This document shows positions 47,101 to 56,756 of a stretch of 64,000 nt of DNA, piece after piece; within the stretch, counting starts at the first letter, position 1; each line of letters opens with the position of its first letter. Made by a program: the position numbers and the translations under genes. Below the pieces are notes generated by a model. That model saw only the letters and a program-made list of their open reading frames with translations, was not told where the DNA came from and searched no databases. The DNA is from Rehmannia glutinosa (taxonomy: Eukaryota; Streptophyta; Magnoliopsida; Lamiales; Orobanchaceae), in contig CM071931.1 of assembly GCA_016081115.2 (NCBI GenBank), positions 26,822,317 to 26,886,316 of the forward strand, written 5' to 3'.

Positions 47101-48142
47101 TGTTGGATAAATGAATATTTACTGTTTGAGAAAGTGGCTCAGTGTCTGGATAAATTTGGCTTAGTCGAGGCCTGTATTCGATACAGTTTCCGCAAGACAA
47201 AAATGCCCCGTATACTAAGTCCTTACGGTTCTGGCGCTCGTCCCTAAGATACAATGACTTTTATGTTCGATTTTACAACACTTGCAAAATTGAAACTACA
47301 TCGAACAGCAGAGAGTGTTTGAAACTTTCAATCTTTGAACGGGAAGGAATGTCAATATGTTGTAATGCAAATAACTCGATTTTTGGCTGATAATATCGTG
47401 TTGTTTTTCATCTGCAGGGGGTTCTTATTTATAGGCATCAGGTGCCCGTATGGAAAGATCATGTCTTTTGGCTTGAAAAGACATGTTTATAGCCAAAAGA
47501 TGCACTGATTTCTCGAACAGGTGCATCTGTCCAGATGTTTGCATCGACGCACGACCTAGCGCACGTCCAGTGCGTGTGCCCTGATTGGTTGCGAACGAAG
47601 TGCAAAGTTTTGACTTGACGCACGATCCGGCGCACGGGCCGTGCGTGCGCCCGTGCTTGATTACGAAAACTTCATTGAAATTCTTTAATTAATTAATTAA
47701 AAATTAATTAATTATTTTAAAGGTTTTTGGTCCAAAAATAATAAGGCCCTTGAAGCCCAAGCCACGACCCACGACTTGGACCCGGGCGGCGGCGCGCGCG
47801 TGCTTTGAACTAAACCCACAAGTATGTAGGTCCCCACCCCTTTAAAAACTTGGGTGTGCACCAAAGGGCCCAAACCTATAAGTCCAACTTGGGATTGATA
47901 AAGTGAGCAAACTTTGCCTTCTCTTCCTATGTGGAATGTAGCATTTCTCCTTCCCCACATTTTCTATTTTCCATACCATATTCTAGTTTTAAGTGGCTAA
48001 CTTCTAGCATTAATTTCTCATTCACTCGGAATTAGTTTTGAGAAATTCCAAATGTTATTCTCGTCTACTCTCTTAGTAGAATTTTTACAAATATTTGGTC
48101 AAAATCGGGTCAATACCCATTTTACCAAAACTAATTCCAATA
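47101..48142 (-). repeat. 3' LTR of element D (1042 bp)
   Basis: It is homologous over its length to 54509-55523. It carries an extra, duplicated GACGCACGA-type segment (about 47550-47670), which occurs once in the other LTR. It also lacks about 40 bases near 48090 that the other LTR has. Its inner end is CCAATA instead of CCAACA. Confidence 0.9.
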
Positions 48143-48153
48143 ATCCCCCACAT
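48143..48153 (-). other. Polypurine tract, element D
   Basis: On the minus strand GTGGGGGATT precedes the LTR start. Confidence 0.8.
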
Positions 48154-48738
48154 GAATGAAATTAATGCATGCGTGTATGCAGATTCGCTTGAAAGTCTCG
48201 GTGAACTGTTATTGCATCTTGATAGGTAGCTTGTGGCTTTGAACCTTCCTTAGTAAAATACTATTGGATTTACTAGCTGCTTAGTGACGCGATGTCTTGA
48301 ACTACTCAACTGTTTGTGTAAACCGAGACAATAGTACTTACACAATAATAATTCTAACACTTGTTGTTCTCACGTTGTGTCTATTTCGCCATGGACCATA
48401 TCTTAGATTCATAAGTGTTTCTTTGAAGCGGCCATTACTTCTCATGTATATCGGTGATCTCCTATTGAAGAGTATCCTGCCATACTCCACCTTTCGGTAT
48501 AGGAATTATTAAAAGTCTTAAACTTAACCTCACCACATTCAGCAGGTTTACATTCACTTGGAAGTTTCGGGAATGAGCTAACACATTTTCCAAGTATTCA
48601 GCTGAACATTCATAACTTAGTTGCCCCATTGAACCAAGGTCTTGGGATCTCCAATTCACAAGGTTGGGTTGCCACTATGAACATTCTTTAGTTTGTGGAT
48701 TTTAAACTCATTCCCCTTAACAATTTATACAATTGATC
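48154..48738 (-). other. 3' untranslated region of element D
   Basis: Non-coding sequence between the end of RNase H (stop at 48739) and the polypurine tract. Nothing recognisable was seen. Confidence 0.6.
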
Positions 48739-50599
48739 TCAATTTATACCTTTTGTAAGCGAATCCGCAAGGTTTTCCTTTGACTTCACGTAGTCAACCA
48801 AAATAACCCCATTCGAAATCAACTGTCTAATAGTATTATGTCTTCGACGTATATGTCTAGACTTACCATTATACATACTACTTTGTGCCCTTCCAATTGC
48901 TGATTGACTATCACAATGTATCAAAACAGCAGGCACTGGCTTATTCCAACAAGGAATATCCTCTAAGAAGTTTCTAAGCTATTTTGCTTCTTCTCCAGCT
49001 TTATCTAAAGCAATGAACTCGGATTCCATAGTGGATCGAGCTATGCACGTCTGCTTAGAAGACCTCCACGGCATTGCTCCTCCGCCTATTGTGAAAACAT
49101 ATCCACTTGTGGACTTGGAGTTTTTTGTGTATGATATCCAATTGGCATCACAGTATCCTTCTAATATTGCTGGATATCTCGTATAAAGTATTCCATAGTT
49201 CATGGTATACTTTAAATATCTAATTACCCTTGTCACGGCTTTCTAGTGATCCGTACTTGGGTTACTTGTGAACCTACTTAGCTTACTCACTGAATATGCA
49301 ATGTCTGGACGTGTACAATTCGTTAAGTACATCAGGCTGCCAATTACCCTTGCATATTCCATCTGAGAAACTGGTTCGCTTCTATTCTTGGCCAAGTGTA
49401 GACTTAGATCTACAAGTGTCTTAGCCGGAGGACTATCAAAAGCATTAAACTTTCTAAGTATGCTTTTGACATAATGGGATTGTGACAAGGCAATTCCATC
49501 TGAAGTTCTAGAGATTTTAATCCCTAATATAACATCAAATAATCTCATATCTTTCATGTCAAAGTTCTTCTTTAACATGTTCTTAGTATTCACGATTAAA
49601 TCATGACTACTACCCATAATCAACATATCATCTACATAAAGGCATATTATAACGTAATCATTTGTAGTACCTTTAATGTAGACACACTTGTCATATTTAT
49701 TGATCTTGAAACCGTTTGACTTCATAGTCGAGTCAAACTTTTAATGCCATTACTTAGGTGCTTGTTTTAGTCCATAAAGTGACTTAACAAGTTTACACAC
49801 CTTTCGCTCTTGACCGGGAGCAACGTATCCCTCGGGTTGTTCCATATAGATCTCCTCTTTAAGCTCACCATTCAAGAAGGCAGTCTTAACGTCCATTTGA
49901 TGTACCTCAAGGTTATGCAAGGCTATAATAGCAATGAGAACACGAATGGACGTAATCCATGTAACAGGAGAATATGTATCGAAAAAGTCATATCCCTCCT
50001 TTTGTTTAAACCCTTTAGCTACCAAACGGGCTTTGTACTTATCTATAGATCTATCTGCTTTATACTTCCTTTTAAGGATCCACTTGCATCCCAAAGGTTT
50101 ACAACCCGGTGGGAGATCAACTAACTCCCAAGTGTGATTTTGCATGATGGAATCTATTTCATTATTGATAGTTTCTTCCCAGAGAGGAGCTTCCGGACTA
50201 GACAAATCTTCTTGAATAGTTCTAGGTTAGTTTTCTAACATATAAGTTAGAAAATCAGGACCAAAAGACTTAGCTACTTTTGTCCTTTTACTGCGTCTTG
50301 GTTCCTTTTCATCATCACTTTGAGGTAACCTTGCAGTTTCATAAGTCCGTTTACTCGAACTTTCTTCTTTCCTTTCTTTGTTCGGAAATATATTCTCGAA
50401 GAATACAACATTCCTTGATTCAATGATCATACCTTCCTTTATATCAGGAATTGCTGACTTGTGCACTAAAAAACGATATGCACTACTATTGTTAGTATAT
50501 CCAATGAAAGCACAATCGATCGTCTTCAGACCGATTCTAACTTGTTTCAGCTTAGGTACTTCGACTTTAGCCAAACACCTCCACACTTTGAGGTATTTA
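48739..50599 (-). pseudogene. Integrase C-terminus, RT and RNase H, element D
   Basis: From the right, 50227-50586 gives the integrase C-terminal and linker region (CAFIGYTNNSSAYRFLVHKS). RT spans 49750-50205 (ALWEETINNEID-type start, KARLVAKGFKQKEGYDFFDT, QMDVKTAFLNGELKEEIYME, SLYGLKQAPK) and, after a frame break, 49243-49725 with an intact YVDDM active site (VIICLYVDDMLIMG) and SLMYLTNCTRPDIAYSVSKL. RNase H is 48979-49236 (GYCDANWISYTKNSKSTSGY, then ARSTMESEFIALDKAGEEAK) and 48739-48936 (HCDSQSAIGRAQ, HIRRRHNTIRQ, SLTKGIN stop). This is the best-preserved RT in the window, with a few stops and shifts only. Confidence 0.88.
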
Positions 50600-51111
50600 T
50601 GTAATATCCGATATTTATATATAATTTATTTGTTTACTAATTACCTATTTATTTATTCCATTAAAAATATAAAATTTATCATAATTTTTTTATATCTAAT
50701 ATATATATATATATTGTTTTTTTAGTAATAAAGTTATTAATGTGATTAAAGAGTTATATTTTTTTCAAAACTCTTTTAGATAAGTTTGTATCCCACCAAA
50801 TCCTCCCACTCTCAAACCCACGTATTTCAGCAGTTCATTTTATTAGTCCTCCAACCCCCCAACTCTCAAAAGCAATCCGGTACTTAGCAGCAGAAGAAAC
50901 AAAATATTTTGTCATCTTAGCCATTCTTCTTCCCCATAGCACACCACTCCAAGTTAGTTGTTCTTTCCCTATTTTCAATTGGTTTTTTTTAATAAAAGTT
51001 GATACATATAGAGTTATATGTATATAATCCCTGAAGTTAATTCATCTTCTCCAGTGAAGATTTTTATTTTATACGGATGTTCGATGACGAAGGTTCAAAA
51101 AAAAAATTGCA

Positions 51112-51322
51112 GGTGTATTCGTGGTGTGTGTGTGTGTTCGTGGTTTGTGAATGTGCTGTAGTGTGTGTGTTTGTGGTGTGTGTGTGGGTGACGTAGTGTG
51201 TGTGTGTGTTTGTGGTGTGTGTGTGTATGCCGTAGTGTGTGTGTGTGTGTGTGTTCGGTGGTGAGGTGAGTGTGTTTGTGTGTGTACGTATAAAGTGTAT
51301 GTGTGTGTGTGTGTGAATGTGT
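51112..51322. repeat. Interrupted (GT)n tract in the solo LTR
   Basis: Runs of GTGTGTGTGT are separated by TTCGTGGT, TTTGTGGT, ATGCCGTAGT or GACGTAGT-like spacers, giving a loosely periodic pattern of about 30-55 bp. The repeat stays open in two minus-strand frames for 88 codons each, which is a composition effect. Confidence 0.9.
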
Positions 51323-51960
51323 AAAAGCATGGCAAGGATGAGTTTTTTTGGGAATTAGATTAAGATTTGGACCTAATGTTAATTTCTTTTTTTTTCGTTT
51401 GGTCCCTTAAGGTTTCAATCAGTGTTTCAGAAATTTTTTAATTTAGCCCCTGATCTTGTCAGTTTAAACCCCCAAGTCCTGTTTAATTTTTAGAAATTAT
51501 ATTTTGGCCCCAGGGACTAATTAAAATTTCTAAAAATTTCATTTCAACCCCATCCTTTTTCAATTTGGTCCAAAAATCCCAAATTTATTTTTGATTTCTC
51601 TCGAATTTGCCCCGAAACTTAATGTTTTTGGCTAAATCTCACCTATTAGGAGCCCTAACTTATTACGCAAGCACTTATATTTTGAATTAGAGTTGGGACT
51701 TATTTTCAATCACTTAATTATACTAATATTTATTGTAGGTGACGAAGAACTAGACGTTTAGGATTTCTAACTCCAAGCTTCGTACGACTATCAACTGTAT
51801 TTGAGGTAGGGATTTTTATTTACACTTTTTAAGTGCAAAGTTTAATTGTTTTTATTAAATATGTCATGTATAATTTCCTGAATTCTATGTTTAACAATGT
51901 AATTATAATTCTTGAACTTGATGTGCATCTTATATATGAATAATCTGTATTTATTTATGT

Positions 51961-52079
51961 ATGGCTTCGGCCAAATGGTAAAGTAGGCTTCGGCCAAATG
52001 GCAAAGTAGGCTTCGGCCAATGGCAAAGTATGGCTTCGGTCAAATGGCAAAGTATGGCTTCGGCCAAATGGCAAAGTAT
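51961..52079. repeat. Five tandem copies of a 23- to 25-bp unit in the solo LTR
   Basis: The unit is GGCTTCGGCCAAATGGCAAA plus GTA or GTAT. Copies differ by one or two bases or a small deletion. As in the gypsy LTR at 43483, the tandem repeats lie in the last third of the LTR. Confidence 0.92.
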
Positions 52080-52512
52080 ATGTGCTTGAATTTGTTAAAT
52101 TATGCAAGTCTATATATAATTTAAACAGTTAGAATCCCTACTGAATATGTGTTATTCATCCCCCTATTACTAATTTTTTTCAGATTATCCGGATGGGTGC
52201 GGAGCCGATGAAGGGGAAGCCAATGAATTTTTTTCTATTTATTAGTATTCGCATCTTAGGGAGAAAACTAGTTTACGTTATCATTATTTCCTATTAGCGA
52301 CCTTAGTTATTCTAATTTTATGAAACAACGAATGTTGCATTTTCATTCTTCAATGCTATGGATCTTCGGATTTCTCATTTATGTTCAACCTATTTTAATT
52401 TATGTTTCCGCTGCAGTACATATTTGTTTTAGAAAAAAAATTGATATAGTAAAATATAGTTTTTATATTTTAGTAACGCTAAAAATCACATTTCAAAAAA
52501 TAGGGTGTTACA

Positions 52513-53850
52513 ATTTATATGACGGTTTATGTCCTTTCCATAACTCATATGGAGTTTCGATTTTACCTTTGTGTGGGATCTTATTAAGAATGTAGTTTGC
52601 AGAAAGTATGGCTTCCCCCCACAAGTTTTGGGATAAGCCAGAACTTATCAACATCGCATTCATCATCTCCTTAAGAGTACAATTTTTGCGTTCTGCAACT
52701 CTATTTGATTGAGGTGAGTAGGGAGCAGTCGTTTGATGAATTATACCCGCTTCTGAGCAAAATTCTTCAAACTCTCCGTCTCTATCACTTCAAATCATCT
52801 TAATTTTCAAATTAAGCTGATTTTCAACTTCATTCTTATAAGTTTTAAAAGCTACGAAAGCTTCATCTTTGCTTTTCAAAAGATATACATAGCAATATCT
52901 TGTGCAATGGTCTATAAACGTTATAAAGTACTTTTTGCACAAGTTTTAAATCACACACATATGTATGAATTAACTTGAGAGGTTTGGTACTTATCGTTAC
53001 CAAATGAAACGGTGTTTTGGCCAATTTTGCTTTAACACAAATCTCGCATTTGTCTTGTGAATCGGTTTTCAACGTAGGTATTAATTCCAGATTCACTAAT
53101 GTTTTAATTATGTTGAAGTTTACATGTCCTAATCTATCATGCCATAAATTAGAACAATCCAACAAGTAAACAGAAGTAATAGTTTTATTCTTCGCCTCTT
53201 GGCAGAAAATAGACATTACAGACATCTTAAAGAGCCCCTTATCAAGGTAGCCCTTACAAAGAAACTGACCTTTCTTGGTCATTACAAACTTGTCGGACTC
53301 AAACACTAGTCTAAACCCGACCTTACTAAGCAAAAGGTTGGAAACCAAATTTTTGCAGATATCCGGGACATTCAGCACATCCACAAGCGTAAGCTCCTTT
53401 CCAGAAGTCATCTTGAGCATAACCTTGCCAAGCCCCACAATGTTGGTAGTCGAAGAGTTTCCATGAAAACCTTCCTTCCATTTATCGGAGTGTAAGAGGA
53501 GAACATCTCCTTGTCGGCACAAATGTGATGAGTAGCCCCGGTATCTATCCACCACTCCCTTGGGTTATCCACCATATTGGCTTCAAACACAACGGCGGTG
53601 AGATCGAGCTCCGACATATCTATTGGAATAGACTTGTGCTCCGTCACATTGGCTTGTTGGTTGCCACTTTGATTGCCCTTTTTTGGGTGTCGGCAATCCG
53701 TGGCCATGTGGTTCGATTGGCTACTGTTGTAGCAATTCCCCTTGAATTTCTTGGCCTTTCCATTGTCTTTTCCGGAATGCTTGTGTTTCTTGCTAGTGCT
53801 CGATTCAGCAAAATTGGCCTTGGCCTCCATTCCAGACTTATTGGACTTCA
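52513..53850 (-). pseudogene. Gag C-terminus, protease and integrase, element D
   Basis: From the right, 53408-53851 encodes a zinc-knuckle remnant (CYNSSQSNHMATDC, in which the usual second Cys is Ser) and the protease REWWIDTGATHHIC. After a frame break, 52863-53555 gives the rest of the protease (LTLVDVLNVPDICKNLVS), the pre-integrase block LWHDRLGHVNFNIIKTL and the integrase zinc motif CEICVKAKL. Further left the catalytic core follows in pieces (SDRDGEFEEFC near 52790, PQSNRVAERKNC near 52700) up to the solo-LTR insertion at 52513. Loss of the knuckle Cys and the frameshifts make it inactive. Confidence 0.85.
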
Positions 53851-54474
53851 CTTTGGATTTTCGGTTGTCTTCCTCAATCCAAAGCCGAATGATAGATCCT
53901 TAAGCCCCATCTCTTTGCGCTTGTGCTTGAGGTAGTTCTTGAAATTCTTCCAAAATGGCGGCAATTTTTCGATTATTGCAGTTACTTGAAAGGACACATT
54001 CAGAATCATCCCTTCAGATACTAAATCGTGAAGTATGATCTGAATTTCTTGGACTTGGCTGATTACCGTCTTGGTGTTAACCATTTTGTACTCCAGAAAT
54101 TTGCCAACAACAAATTTTTTTGTGCCGGCATCTTCTGTTTTATATTTCTTCTCCAAAGATTCCCACAACTCTTTGGACGTTTTAAACGAACTATAGAAGT
54201 TATAGAGGGTGTCGTCTAGCCCGTTCAAAATGTAATTCTGACATAGAAAATCGCTATTATGCCATGCATCCACATCGTTTCTCCGTTGGTTGTCGGATTC
54301 TTCATCGCCAACGGTAGAGGGGTCCTCCTTCAGAAAATGGGACATACCCAAAGTAGTGAGGTAGAACAACATCTTCTGTTGCTAGCGTTTGAAGTCAACG
54401 CCGGAGAACTTGGGCGGCTTTTCACCGTGAGTAGGTGCAGCAGCCATCGAAGTGAACGAAACTGAAGCCATCGT
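53851..54474 (-). pseudogene. Gag, element D
   Basis: The frame begins at the ATG at 54472-54474 (MASVSFTSMAAAPTHGEKPP). A TAG stop (54382-54384) stands where the family has Trp (FKRW). The rest (53848-54372) is open: LGMSHFLKEDPSTVGD, WHNSDFLCQNYILNGLDDTL, KELWESLEKKYKTEDAGTKK. Only 34 bases separate this ATG from the LTR at 54509, which is unusually short for a copia leader. Confidence 0.85.
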
Positions 54475-54492
54475 CTTGAAACAGAAACGTAG

Positions 54493-54612
54493 ATTTTTGT
54501 CTTGCGATTGTTGGATAAATGAAGGTTTACTGTTTCAGAAAATGGCTCAGTGTTTGGAAAATTTTGGCTTAGTCGAGGCTTGTATTAGATACAGTCTCCG
54601 CAAGACAAAAAT
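54493..54612 (-). promoter_or_regulatory. 14-bp inverted repeat across the 5' LTR edge of element D (candidate self-priming site)
   Basis: ATTTTTGTCTTGCG at 54493-54506, two bases inside the LTR edge where the primer site should be, is exactly the reverse complement of CGCAAGACAAAAAT at 54599-54612 inside the LTR. No TGGTATCAGAGC-like site is present. Confidence 0.6.
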
Positions 54613-55523
54613 GTCCCATATACTAAGTGCTTACGGTTTCGGCGCTCGTCCCTAAGATAAAATGTCTTTTCTGTTCAATTTTACAGCACTTGTAAAATCG
54701 AAACTACAGCGAACAACAGGGAGTGTTTGAAACTTTCAAGCTTTGAATGGGAAGGAATGTCAATATGTTGTAATGCAAATGACTCGATTTTAGGCTGATA
54801 ATTTCGTGTTGTTTTTCATCTGCAGGGGTTCTTATTTATTGGCATCAGGTGCCAGTACGGAAAGATCATGTCTTTTGGCTCGAAAAGACATGTTTATAGC
54901 CAAACGATGCACTGGTTTCTCGAACAGGTGCATTTGTCCAGATGTTCGCATCGACGCACGACCTAGCGCACGGCCCGTGCATGTGCCCGTGCTTGGTTGC
55001 GAACACTTCAGTTGGAAATTCTTTAATTAATTAATTAACTAATTTTAAAGGTTTTTGGTCCAAAAAGAATAAGGGCCTTGAAGCCCAAGCCCACGACCCG
55101 GGCCGGGCTGAGCCAGCAGATGGGCGGCGGCGCGTGCGCGTGTGTGCTTTGAACCAAACCCACAAGTATGTAGGTCCTCACCTCTTTAAAAACTTGGGTG
55201 CCCCCAAGGGCCCAAACCCATAAGTCCAACTTGGGATTTATAAAGTGAGCAAACTTTGCCTTCTCTTCCTATGTGGGATGGAGCATTTCTCCTTCCCCAC
55301 ATTTTCCATTTTCCATACCATTTTCTAATTTTAAGTGACTAACTTCTAGCATTAATTTCTCATTCACACGGAATTGGTTTTGAGAAATTTCAAATGTTAT
55401 TCTCATCTGCTCTCTTTGTAGAATTTTTACAAATAATTTAATTCTATTTTTCACTAATAAAAACCACTTAAATATTTGGTCAAAATTGTGTCAACACTCA
55501 ATTTACCAAAACTAATTCCAACA
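54509..55523 (-). repeat. 5' LTR of element D (1015 bp)
   Basis: The plus-orientation ends are TGTTGGATAAATG and TTCCAACA, a 7-bp perfect terminal inverted repeat (TGTTGGA/TCCAACA). It contains GCGCACGGCCCGTGC palindromic sequence near 54967 and GGCGGCGGCGCGTGCGCGTG near 55122. Confidence 0.92.
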
Positions 55524-55940
55524 AAATGTATATTCGATTGTTCATTAATTTCTATCAAAAAATAAGCTATTCACTTTTTTTTATCACGCAAATATAATTT
55601 CACTAAAAACAATCACATCTATTTTTTTCCGAAATTATAGAAATATATTAATCTCAAAGAACATGTAACAAAGGACGAGCAAAAGGAAATTAGGATCTAA
55701 CAATGGTGACAACAAAGGTCACAAACCTGACAATTAAAAGGAAGAAAATCAAAACAAAAGAGACAAGCAACAAAGGACGTTTGATGTAATTGTTTTTATG
55801 ATTGCTATAATTTCATATCACAAATAATCTATTCAATATATTTTACTTTTCAAATCACCAATCAGTCAATCACATTCGATCAATGTTTTTTTACATAAAA
55901 ATATAATTAGAAATGGGAGTAGTGAAAGACCATTAATGAT
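55524..55940. other. AT-rich intergenic DNA
   Basis: It starts with the AAATG target duplication of element D. No gene was seen. CATTAATGAT at 55931-55940 recurs at 56095-56104 on the other side of a MITE. Confidence 0.6.
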
Positions 55941-56095
55941 GAGCATGGGTCTTGTAAGAGAGTTGCACGGTGCGATGAATTGCACATTTAGTATAAAAAG
56001 TGATACTTTTAGTGTAAAAAATATCAAAAGTATCACGTTTTACATCAAAAGTATCACTTGTCGCACCGTGCGACCATCTTACACAAGTTTTTGCC
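55941..56095. mobile_element. MITE with long inverted termini and 9-10 bp target duplication
   Basis: CTTGTAAGAGAGTTGCACGGTGCGA (55951-55975) is nearly the reverse complement of 56061-56087, giving about 25 bp of inverted repeat. The interior holds further AAAAGTATCAC/GTGATACTTTT palindromes, so the whole unit folds into a long stem. The direct repeat CATTAATGAT lies on both sides. A 9-10 bp duplication points to a Mutator-like origin. Confidence 0.7.
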
Positions 56096-56284
56096 ATTAA
56101 TGATTAGAGTTTGAGCGGCCACTCCTTAATCCAATACTATAGAAGCTACAAAGACTACAATTAAAGAATGGGAGAATTTTTTAAGTACCCACTATGGATA
56201 GTGGGTACTCTTTTCTACCCATCAACACAAGAAAACTCTTTTCTACCCAATTTGACCAAAATACTGATGTAATTAATATTTTCC

Positions 56285-56756
56285 TTGAATATCGTGTACA
56301 CTCCTCCCCAAATACACACACCCCTGTGCATAAAATAGTGTACACATATCGTGTCATATCGTGCCTTATGTAAACCAAACACATATTGTGCATCATTGCA
56401 TGCATATCGTGCATCATTCATCATATGTGCATTGCATGCATCATTCATCATTCATCATATCATGCATCATTCCTCATATCGTGCATTGCATGCATCATGC
56501 ATCATTCATCAAATCGTGCATCATGCATCATGCATCATTGCATGCATATCGTGCATCATTACATGCATATCGTGCATGCATGAATTGTAATGTATATATC
56601 ATTTATTGTATCATGCATGCATATTGTGCATGCATATCGTGCATTGTATATCGTGCAATATATATGGGCATGCATTGTATATCGTGCATATAAATAATTT
56701 TATATCGTGGATACATTATATAACGTGTACACTCCACTCCAAATACACACACCCCT
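56285..56756. repeat. TGCATCAT/ATATCGTG simple-sequence block with flanking direct repeats
   Basis: Between 56340 and 56705 the sequence is built from the words CATCATTGCATGCATATCGTG and CATCATTCATCATATCGTGCA in irregular order. On both sides stands CGTGTACACTCC, then CCAAATACACACACCCCT (about 56295-56332 and 56723-56756). The block may be part of a larger tandem repeat whose next copy was cut by insertion of element E. Confidence 0.85.

Larger units (their letters stand above)
50600..52512. mobile_element. Gypsy-type solo LTR inserted in element D
   Basis: It begins TGTAATATCC and ends GGGTGTTACA, with a perfect target duplication ATTTA at 50595-50599 and 52513-52517. Integrase coding sequence of element D continues on both sides. 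There is no coding capacity. A solo LTR arises by recombination between the two LTRs of one element. The termini resemble those of the Tekay/Del-like LTR at 43483. Confidence 0.92.
47101..55523 (-). mobile_element. Copia element D with both LTRs, interrupted by a solo LTR
   Basis: The two LTRs (47101-48142 and 54509-55523) start TGTTGGATAAATG. The right one ends TTCCAACA. The flanks are the 5-bp target duplication AAATG at 47096-47100 and 55524-55528. The coding order on the minus strand from the right is gag, protease, integrase, RT, RNase H. At 50600-52512 a gypsy solo LTR splits the integrase. The lineage within copia was not assigned. Unlike the other copia elements here, it has no recognisable tRNA primer site next to the 5' LTR. 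Confidence 0.92.

Noticed and set aside
51064..51335. Two overlapping minus-strand frames of 88 codons rich in Thr and His
   Set aside because: They are readings of the interrupted GT repeat in the solo LTR. Repetitive composition keeps both frames open.
54482..54508. Possible tRNA primer site next to the 5' LTR of element D
   Set aside because: The sequence after the LTR does not match the initiator tRNA-Met 3' end or the anticodon-arm region used by half-tRNA primers, as far as can be judged by eye. It was kept as a self-priming candidate instead.
56351..56693. Plus-strand frames with His/Ile/Cys-rich protein
   Set aside because: They come from the TGCATCAT simple-sequence block. Overlapping frames are open for the same reason.
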